A DNA stretch of 64,000 nucleotides. Origin: Nymphaea colorata (taxonomy: Eukaryota; Streptophyta; Magnoliopsida; Nymphaeales; Nymphaeaceae). The translations under genes were made by a program, and so were the position numbers. The notes beneath the pieces were generated by a model. That model did not search any database. It had not been told where the DNA came from and saw only the letters and a program-made list of their open reading frames with translations. Shown piece by piece: positions 34,070-44,500 of the stretch (within the stretch, counting starts at the first letter, position 1; each line of letters starts with the position of its first letter). The DNA is taken from the NCBI RefSeq assembly GCF_008831285.2, contig NC_045138.2:7531205-7595204 (forward strand). The letters are read 5' to 3'.

Positions 34070-35790
34070 TATTGCTAACCGATTGGCTCTACATGCAAGG
34101 AGGTTGTCTCGTCGCCCAATATCGATGCAGTTCTGAACCCTTAGGGCAACTGAAAAAGGTTGTCTGGGGAGGGAGAGAGAAAAAGAGAAAAAAAGAAAAG
34201 GAAAGAAAGAAAGAAACAGAGACCTTCGTCCCTCATTTGGATGGCGGGATAACCTTCCCCTCACCCTAATAAATGCAAGTTATTTATTTTGATGATTTTA
34301 ACAAATGCATATCAATTGCATTCGCTCCTCTGTCTACTCTATTGGATCAATCCCCTTTAAGCATCCAACCTCTATTAGCAACCTGTTCTTGTGTGAGTCC
34401 AAAGGTACTGATGCTTATAATAAACAAGAAGATGGCATTTCACAAATGCCCCGCCGAGACATGGCAAATAAAAATATACATTCCATAAATGCCCCTGCCT
34501 TATTTCCATGACAAAAATTCTATTTCACGTATCTCTCTAGCTTATTTTTGCACACCCACAATTATTTCAGAAAATTTTCTTGGGTCTTTATTTCTACGGA
34601 TGCATATCATATGCAGCAACTCCTCTCTCTAATCTCCTCCATACAGGGGTGGAGGTAGGGGGTGATGGGCCATTGCCCCACCTCAGATTTTTAAAATTGT
34701 AACAAATTTAGTTTAACCTATATAAAAATTTTGAAGAATTATATTTTGACTTCTGTTAAAATTTTGAAGCTATAGTTCAGCGCCTTCAATGAAAAATTTC
34801 TGGTTCTGCCCCTGCCTCCACCTTCTTGACTTATTCGACCTCTAGTAGCGACCTACTCCTAGGCAACACTTCCTACTCTACTCTCCTTCATATTCGTATG
34901 GATATGTACGATTCCGATAAACAAATTGAAATGTTTGTACACCAGTTAGTGATGACATACATGTAAGTTAATGGGGTAGTTTGAGAAATTGAATATTTTG
35001 TGTGTGTTTCATCCGATTCAAAGGTTTGGGTAGATTCATAGACACCTAGTTCTAGCATTTAATGAATCTACTCCAAACTTTGATATAGATTCATGAAAAA
35101 CTTACTTATTTTTCTAACAACCAAATTACCCCAAAAGGAATCACTGTTTAAAATTTGTCTTCAATATAACATCATGACTCTGTACCATTATACCATTGTA
35201 TCTATAGTAATTGCATTGCGTCAAATTTTATACGATGGTGTTGGCTATTGGAGACTTGATTAGTCAATAGCAACTACATATCTGTAACGTTAAGCAAACC
35301 TTGTCTAAGAATCTATTGACCGTACTTGAACTATAGTAATTGCTCATTGTTAGTATTATTATCATGGAACACCACACTCACAGACTGTTGGAACTACCAA
35401 ACGACTCCAAAAGGAATCACTGTTTAGCACTCACGTTCAATATCGACACTGTATTAACATTATACCATTGTATCAACTACACTGTTGTGCTCCAGTAATT
35501 CCATGACGTCAAATTCTAGAAGATGCTATTAGCTATTGGAGATTTGACTAGTCAATAGTAACTTCGTACGTGTAACTTTAAGCAAGCCTTGTCTAAAACA
35601 TCTATTGGTCGTACTACTGCATGCAATTGCACAATGTTAGTATTAATATACTATAGTAATTGTACAACACCGGCGTTTAGGTAGAAATTGGTGGTTGTTA
35701 TTATTATGATGTAATACGATATTTAGAAAACCAGTGTTGGACTTCTTTTATAATAAACTGCCTGCAGTTGGTCATCAATTCACCTGTCTC
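34070..35790. other. Segment of unit 2 absent from unit 1
   Basis: About 1.7 kb with no counterpart in unit 1, either inserted here or deleted there. It contains a direct repeat (35130-35615) and no recognisable coding sequence. Open frames near 34072-34511 are short and unconvincing. Confidence 0.55.
35130..35615. repeat. Diverged tandem direct repeat, period about 275 bp
   Basis: 35130-35325 and 35408-35615 share AAAAGGAATCACTGTTTA, TTATACCATTGTATC, a GACGTCAAATT-like word, GCTATTGGAGA and CTTGTCTAA blocks in the same order. They are clearly diverged, so this is an old duplication. Confidence 0.75.
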
Positions 35791-37200
35791 TATCTTACGA
35801 TATTTAGGTAAATTGCAGTCTATGCATATGTCAATATAGTAGAAAAATGATGTTAAGGACATAAATGGCATGATGGTTGAAAGAACCTACCTCAAAAATA
35901 CTCACAAAGTGATCCAACTACCCAACGACCCCTAAGTGACTATCTACTAATGGAATGAAAAAAGTTTCCTAGTTTTTCAAAACCAATATAAAAAATTTGT
36001 ATGATAACTTGGATATAAAGATGTCAACGGATCAGATTCGAACGGGATACACTTTCTCATATTCGCTTTTCCATATATCTATACAGTCAGATTTGAACTC
36101 ATATTTGAATTTTTCAGTTGCACAAAATTGTTTATCATATCTGAATCAGATATCTAAATTCATTATCTAAACGGAATCAGATACATTCAAATCTGATCCG
36201 AATTTTTAATCGGATGTCCAATTTTTCTCATATCTTATTTTTTATATAGTTCTAATCGGAGGTCAAGTTCTTTTTCATTTTTTTTATACGGTTTTTTGAG
36301 ATGTGGAATCCAAATCTGATTGGTTGACACCTAATATGAGTTAAAAGTTCTCGAAGAACAACCTCTGGTCTTTAGCTGTCACCAGGAACGGTTCAGCTTT
36401 TACCACGCAGTGTGTGAATTCCACATCCATTTGGCACAACGATTGCACACTATGTGATCAGTAAAGCAATTCCAATGGCATCCACGGCTACCATCTCATT
36501 TTTTCTGACGATCATGAAAACGTCAAACACTTGCGTCCAACTTCTTGAGTGCAAGGAATCAGTCACCCAGTCGGAACTTGACTGACTGGTCGTCGAAGGA
36601 TCAACAAGGAGACTTCCCTAATTCTTAACAATATAAATAAGAATTGGGTCGGCTACCAAAGAGAATAAATTAATTTTTTTTCATTTGATGTCCCCTAAGC
36701 AACAAGCTCGTCTTGAGCCAAACATAACGAACTTCCTCTCCATACATGAATGCTCACAGGGCATAATTGTGCAGGTCTTATAATGTTCCCGAGAGGATGG
36801 AGGTAGCAGCAGGACAGTCCATACCTACCAAGACCTCTCCAAGCAACTAATTCACTTCTCAATGAATTTCAAGAAATTGAAATGCATTATGTGAAATCAA
36901 CCACCATATGACAACATCACGAGGTACAAACGCCTTTGGACATGGAGACAAATCTTTTGGGCCCAACCTATTAAAGAAAAAAAAAATTGGGGGATTTTTT
37001 CATTTTTCAGAAGTTGAGATATGTTAACAAGCCTTGCCCTTGCATGACAGGACACCGCGAGCAAGCTCAGCACCTCATTTCCATATCATACAAACGAAAT
37101 ACCCAGCAAGAATTTCTCTGGTTTGCTACTGTGTTTATACGCAGCTTTCATGGATGTAAAACATATTGTTAGGGATACAAAACGATTCGATCATGAAGGT
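35791..37200. other. Spacer at the unit 2 / unit 3 junction
   Basis: 35791-36350 repeats the ATCTGA-rich spacer of unit 1. 36350-37200 is present only once in the window; its counterpart between units 1 and 2 was lost with the Copia composite. No gene was recognised, though 36360-36600 is less AT-rich than its surroundings. Confidence 0.5.
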
Positions 37201-37201
37201 G

Positions 37202-37311
37202 TTACAGCTTCAGTGTCGCGTGATGACCCCCCAAGGTCTTCGGCATGAACAGGAAGAAAATGCCTGTGGTGAAAGCTAAAAGTATCCTCCATTTTCTGTT
37301 TCTAATGGTAT
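37202..37311 (-). other. Possible 3' exon with hydrophobic segment downstream of the PTP stop
   Basis: On the minus strand, an acceptor (CCTGTAG) at 37312-37313 opens a frame of 35 codons to TAA at 37202-37204. It reads IRNRKWRILLAFTTGIFF and then MPKTLGGHHATLKL: a basic stretch, about 14 hydrophobic residues and a short tail, like a tail anchor. A good donor (CTG then GTAAGCC) lies just after the PTP stop, so a spliced 3' untranslated exon is the simplest reading. Coding use would need a splice that skips the stop, which was not found. The family is not recognised. Confidence 0.3.
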
Positions 37312-37467
37312 CTACAGGTCAAATGAAACCACTGTCAGTCTTCAGCTGCTTTTCTGCATCTCACAAATCAAAAATAACGTGAGCATCACTTCATCCTTGT
37401 GGTACATGACCGAATGAAATCCCCCTAGAGTAGAAAGCAAAACCAGCCACCGTTTTAGGCTTACCAG

Positions 37468-38482
37468 TTATAATATGGTCTGTGCGAGCAGGTCTTCTAA
37501 TTCATCAATGATAGCTGCATAACAAAAGAAAAATTGATCCTGACAACAAAAAGTAAGACAACCAGTATCAGCAAAATCAATGCCCAAGAGTAAAGCAAGC
37601 TTCCAAAAGAGTCAAGCTACGGAAGAATAACATAATTCTTTTCAAAATAAAAAATATAAGATACAGCAATATCCTTCTTTCCATTCAATATTACATCCCT
37701 ATAAAACCTAGATAGAGGATATACGGACTGAGTTAGAAATTCAGAACACCATCCACAGAATGCATATGCAAATGGGCGACGTAGATTATGAGCACTGACA
37801 CCACATAACCAAAGATGCTGTAATAACCCCCTATAAAAACAGACCCATCTGCCTGATATGATGCATCCAGACCAGCCCTACAGCTTTGGTCCTTACCAAG
37901 AAGGTTATGAACCAAGATGACTAGTGGTACAAGACCAAACTTATAAGAGCTCTCTAAAGTTCTCGATCTCAATAATATAGGATTATTGTTAGTCCTCCCA
38001 AATAATGTGCTACAAGTACAGCTGCATCATATTTCAAAAAAACTTGCATGCAGGTGCGGCATTATATGTATATGTATGTGTGTGTGTGTGTGTGTAGATA
38101 TATATATAGAGAGAGAGAGAGTCTGTTTGCCATCACTCATTCACAGTTGCACCAAAGCACCTGGTTTGCACCCACACCAAGTGCACACCCAACTGTGTTA
38201 TGGTAGTTGAAGCACCCATATGACATAGATGACCACTCGTAGTTTTAACCTTAGACCTGTCAAAATAAAATCTTGCACATCCAAAAGATTCCTCCATGGT
38301 TTTTCTCGCACAGAACAGAGAAGGTTATGAACCAAGATAGCTAGTGGTACAAGACCAAACTTATAAGAACTCTCTAAAGTTCTCAATCTCAATAATATAG
38401 GACTATTGTTAGTCCTCCCAAATAATGTGTTACAGGTACAGCTGCATCATATTTAAAAAAAACTTGTGTGCAGGTGCGACAT

Positions 38483-38522
<40 letters not shown>

Positions 38523-41500
38523 GAGTATGTTTGCCATCACTCGTTGACAGTTACACCAGAAAGCACCTGGTTTGCACCCACATCAAGTGCACATCCAATT
38601 GGGGTATGGTAGTTTACTCGAAGCACCCATATGACATAGATGACCACTTGTGACCTAGACCTGTAAAAATTAAAATTTTGCCCATCCAAAAGATTCCTCC
38701 ATGGTTTTTCTTGCAGAGAACAAAGAAAAGAAGGAAGACTTGCCCTCCATAAATTTTGGAAGCACGTCAACAGTAAGCTAACGACTTCATCAAAATTTCA
38801 AATATTTATGGTCTATTCAAAAGATATTTACCCTATCATCTAATCCTTCAGGCGGCTATCAATCAATCAGGGGGTTTTTTCATAAAAATTGTTGTAAAGA
38901 ATCAATTCAACCTTCAAAAGCTACAATGGATGCCAATCCCTATTCATCTGCGGCGGACACTTCTCAGCATGTCATTCTTCATTTTGCAACCACAAACGTG
39001 TTTCAAGCATTGCCACAAATATCGTTCTTAGAAAAATCTCTGCAAGTTTTTTCTCGGGTATTTATCGACAAAGTTGTTGTTCTTCGAACAATCTCGACAA
39101 AATCTCAGTAACCTTTAAAAATTTTTAAAAACAATAAAAACAACAAAAAACCTTAAAAATCAAAAAAATAAAAAATTATTAAAACCTCAGGAAAAGAACA
39201 TGATAAAATTTCAGGATTTTCATTTTTGGTGATTTTTTCCTTTTTTCGTTTTATTTGATTTTCTTGTAAGTATCGCTAGATTTTAGAAAATATCACGATA
39301 TCTCTGATACTACGTTTTCAAGTAATAAACTATCAACTTTACATTTTTGTCTAAACCATGATTGTGCAGCGCATGAGCGGTTACAATAGAAAAAAGGCTC
39401 TAACACTAACAACATTGGAAGAAGTAAAAATGAATTTGGACAATCCGTCTCATTCTTAATCCAAAATAAATGGTGATGTAAGAGTATCGCCAATGAGATG
39501 AGTAGTCCATTTACATGCCTAAAAAACAGAGTTTGTCGTTGTAAGCAGTGAAAAATATTAAATTCCATCCAAACATACTGTCAAAAAACAAAAAAAAAAT
39601 TCTAGGAAAAGCAAGTAGGTAAAAGAAAGTTTCACCAAATGCACAAAGAAAAGACAGAACGATAGATGATGGTTATTTTAATCTAGGTGAAGTAACAATC
39701 TGATGAGAGTTAGAGCTACAGAAACTCTCTTCACACGTGGAACACATTTAGCCTAAGGACTCACTAAAATATTTTCCATGTTTTAGAAGCCAAACAGATA
39801 TTCATAACAAAGCCCATAAAAGCAAATTTTTACTATTGAACACATATTTACCATGCTGTTAACAGGTTACTGTTTTACCCCATGAAAAAGGTATGCAGCA
39901 TACACTTGTAATATTTCAAAAAAAAAACAAAAAAAATCTTAAATAAAAAAGCCCAAAATCGGTATAAATATTGTTCAAGTGTACTCTTCAAAATAGACCA
40001 CAGCAATGAACCATCTAATCCAGAAATTGCACTGAAGCACCTACTTGGACTAGTTATAAACCTGTATGCAGGTGAAAAATTCAACCAATTGGGCAAACTG
40101 GAAGCAGATTGATGTGCGCCTAACGATTACTAATCTAGTGATGAAGTAAAAAAATAATTTAATGGACACTCAATTCATTTGAGTGTCTTTGTGTGGATGT
40201 ATCCTTTTGCAAACAAGAAGCCCCAGTTGACTTCTTGCAGAAATGAATAATTTAGTGGATCAGACACATTAACAAGACAATATTAAGTTACTAACCAGGA
40301 TGAAACTCAAGTATGCACCTCTCACAAACAACTCGGAGAACACACTGAGAAAAGAATAGTTCACGTAAGCTTTTACCTTTGTCTGGACCATTCCAATTCG
40401 CTGTGATCTGAGCCCAATGATTGTTTTATCAAGATCAACGGCTGACATGTCACCAGTTAGTATTCTTTGGACTGTGTGAAGGATGGTACAGAATGCACCG
40501 GTCCTTCCTATACCAGCACTGGGTAAACAAGTCAAATGAAAAAAGGTTTAGGTTTGTATGCAAGTAACCGATAGCACCTATGAAAGATAAAAACCAGCAT
40601 CTTCCAGTTACGACGCAAAATTAAACCTGCAATGCACAACCAAAGGGCCCAGTTCTGCTGGAAGATGATAAAGCCTCTTCAGAATATCACGAACAGCTCG
40701 AGTATCAACAGGCACTCCATGATCAGGCCAATCAGGATACTGCAAATGTAGTACAGGCAGCGGCGCAGCATTTGACTGCAAAGAATGGAACAAAAGAAAG
40801 AAACAGGCTACATGTCATTAGCGAACAAGTTATCTTACACATCAACGAATTCACAGTGCAGAATTTGTATGAGCATATGTGGAAGCCAGATGTGTCCACT
40901 TTGCATAAGTTATTCAAATAGAAAAGAAAATCAAATTTAAAGTAAAGGAAAGAGATACCAGGCAAGTTGTCCACAAGACTACCAAGAAAAAAATAATAGT
41001 TAGACAAGTACTAAATAAATGAAAAGTTAACTCAAAAAACATGACAATGAAAAATAATTGCAAAACACTTAAAAAATTGAACAATCTTTGACGGGAAAAG
41101 GAACATGAGTCTTTTTGCTTTCAATGACAAGAGGAAAACAGTAATATAGGAAAGAGACAGAAGTCTCTCACCTTTCATTATATAAATAGCAAGTCTTTAG
41201 GGCTACTCAAAGAGTGACAAATTCCTTTTCAGAAAACACTCACTAGTCACTAGTATAAGATCCTCTCACACTAACACAACAAACAAATGCATGTAGAACA
41301 CTAGATAAAGACTACCACCAATCCTGACTTTCTTGGTCTATCACCCTTCTCTGAATAAATGTGAAATTAATAAGGAGAAGTGATGAGAGAGAGACAAAGA
41401 AGTCAGTTGTTAGAATTGTGAAACATCGGGTCTAATTTAACCATATATACAAAATGGAGCAGCTGCACCCAGTGCCTACACTCATTTGAAATAGCTCACT

Positions 41501-44500
41501 CCCCTTGTTCCCCTTGCCTCTCACCTCTTGATTATTGACCTCCATGTAGCGCAACACTAAGGAAGTATCACATATCTTCATATGCTTTGTGGTGACACAA
41601 ATCTTCCCAAATTGCCTAGAACCTTCCTCAGGATGGAAATAGTCACCACACTTCACCACCTGCAAAACAAAAGTAGTTAAAACAACAAAAGATCAACCAT
41701 CCAGACTCTCAATAACAAAACCACAAGTATCTTAATCACCCCTAAAAGGAACATTTATTTTTCACATTCTTAGAAGGAACATTTTCTCTCTCTACATATG
41801 AAGGTTGATCAGGATAATATTTTCACATCCAAGGTCAATTGTAGCTTAAGTTTCTAGACACTTTCCGCAATGGTCATGATGCATTAAGCATTAAAAAAAA
41901 AAACTACAATATCAATGAAACTCAAACCAACTCTTATCAGTTATTAGGACAGAAAATGAAGTACCTTGTAATTATCAACCAGTCGAGTGAGCATAACAAC
42001 CACAGGGGCGTGGCACTGGTTTACCATTTCCCAGAAATCCTCAACAGTTTCTGGTAAAGGACCTTGTGTAGCTATAAAGCAAGAAAGGTTCCCACCAGTT
42101 GCAGGCTGCATGGCAAGTCATAGAAGTAGTCAAAAGAAATAGGCAGATCAAAAGTCATATTGCATTGAGAGGAACAATATACTCTGAGCTAGATGTAACT
42201 GGTACAATGCTAGCCAAAGAGAAGAAATATATAAATATATACCCTGATGAAGCTTGCATTGATATATCCATTTCCCATCAACTTGTTATCCTTACTTGAG
42301 TCAAGAACAACTCTTGAATCATCAACTGGAACAAGCAAATACCAGTCAATCACATCCACAGAAGGATCATCAAAAGACATAGAAAGAAAAAATCTAATGA
42401 TACCCAGCCAAGGAAATTTGCTATCTTGCTGGTTGCAAAAATGCTATAAGCCTATAATCTTCTCACATGGTAAAACATCTATATAACGGTTTTTTTCTGA
42501 ATTGGCAATTTCAAGAGCAACCTTGCATCTCCTCTGCATCTCACTCTTTCTCAACCTGCTAGCCTATAAAAGGACATCATCAGAAGAAAGTAGGTAAATT
42601 ATTCACTATTGAAACCTTTACGAAATAAATATAGGATCTCCTTCCACCATTTATCTAATCATCAAACACTTTTCCTATAGACTGTCAGTCCAAGACAGAA
42701 ATACATGCATGATCTGTATGAAAAGATAAACACATGTGAGAAGCGAAGAACTAAGATACCAATGGTTGTCACAATTTTAGAACCTAAATCACATGGGTGG
42801 GAGTACAAGTGCGGATTCAGGTACAGCAGTATGGTTTCAGACATCGCAAATTTGAAAATATAGATGCAGAGTATAGTTTGAGGCTAAGTCACATGGGGTA
42901 CCTGGGAAACAGTGGACTACCAGTATGGCAATGTAACCATACATGGGTATGGGTATGGTGACACACCTGGGTATGATTTATTCATTAACTATTCACATTT
43001 TTATCTTTTGTGCAAATTCTGCTATGTTCTTATATTTCTGAGCTACATATGAACTACGAAAATAGCATAATTTGAGATACAAACATAATTTTGTTTATGT
43101 CGTGACTTGTAAAAGATATTAAGCCACATAAATCTTCTAATAGTAGCTTCATCAGCAGCTTCATTTTGTATGATGATTATATTGCTGGGCCAAGTGCTAT
43201 TATATATTGTTTAGCAACTTATGGTCTACCTCACACGGGTATGTCTATTTGGGTGAGGTACCAGTGCCGACACAGGTACGGGTATCAGTATAGGTACACC
43301 CCTAGAAATGGTCAGACCTGTGTCCGCAATGATGTAAAAGGCGTATCGTAATGTGTATCGGTCGGGCCGACCTATACACTGTATCGTCACGTAGCGTAGC
43401 ATATAGTAAATTAATGTTTTAATTCATAAAAATTTAAAAAAAATAGAAAAATTAGAAAATAATGGTAAAATAAGGAAAAGCAAAGAAAGTTTAGGAAAAA
43501 ATGTCTTCTATTACTCTATATAAAAAAACTCATCACATCATTCATAAGCCATATATATTAACAACACATTTAGAAATTACAAATAAGAAATTCATAATAA
43601 CATAATAAGCGTCCATCACAACTTTAATGTTTAAACTTTAAAGTGTTTTAGATTACATTACAAGTTCACAACATATAATATATCATGATTATCATCACTC
43701 AAGATCTAATTGTCCCCATGGGGCCATGAGTAAACCTTCTTCTCCACCAGCGAGTTCTCCCCTAAATCAATGATTTATCACATAAATGGGCTTTTTTTTT
43801 AGGAAAACTAGTAAAACTCCCCCCTCTCACAACTTTTAGACATGTTTAGAAAGATGAAGCGAGAGATTCTTTTGTAAAAAAAAAAATACAAAATTTCATT
43901 TTATCCCCGCTATCGTATGATACAGGAGCGTATCGGCTGTATCGTAAGATATGACCCTCGTATCACATGATACGTGCAATACGCATACGAGTGTATCGTG
44001 TAGGCATATGGTATATGTATAAAAACCTATATGATACGAATCGCATGATACGGGCCCGTATCGTGCGATACGGATGACACTGGTCTGAATGACAAGTGGA
44101 AAACTTGCTCTAGAGGCAAAAAATAATCTTACCTGAAAAACCTGGGGGAAGGTAGGTTTTTCAGGCCCTTCATGAAAACCAGGTTTTAGCAAAACACAGT
44201 TTCAATGTCATCCAAACATTCTTAAAATAGTGTTTTGGGGCAAAAACAGGATTTCTCCCAAAACCTAGTTTTAGGTTGTCAGCCAAACACCCCCTAGATG
44301 TTAATGACTCTAAAAGCAGAATGAAATCAAAATTAGATCAAAGTTGATCCAAACTTGCGTACTTTTTAGATCAAAGCTGATCCAAACTATTTAATGTTAC
44401 TTAATTTGGTAACCCCTTTGGGTATGGGTACGATAACACGGGTATGTGCATCTTATTGAAGTACCCATGTGACTTAGATATATACATGTGTGTGTGTGTG

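Larger units (their letters stand above)
23172..36350. repeat. Tandem unit 2 of the PTP-dirigent array
   Basis: 23172-28500 aligns with 37697-43320 (unit 3), and 27430-36350 aligns with 7060-14477 (unit 1). It is the most complete unit: PTP pseudogene B, intact dirigent gene, Harbinger relic and spacer. Confidence 0.88.
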
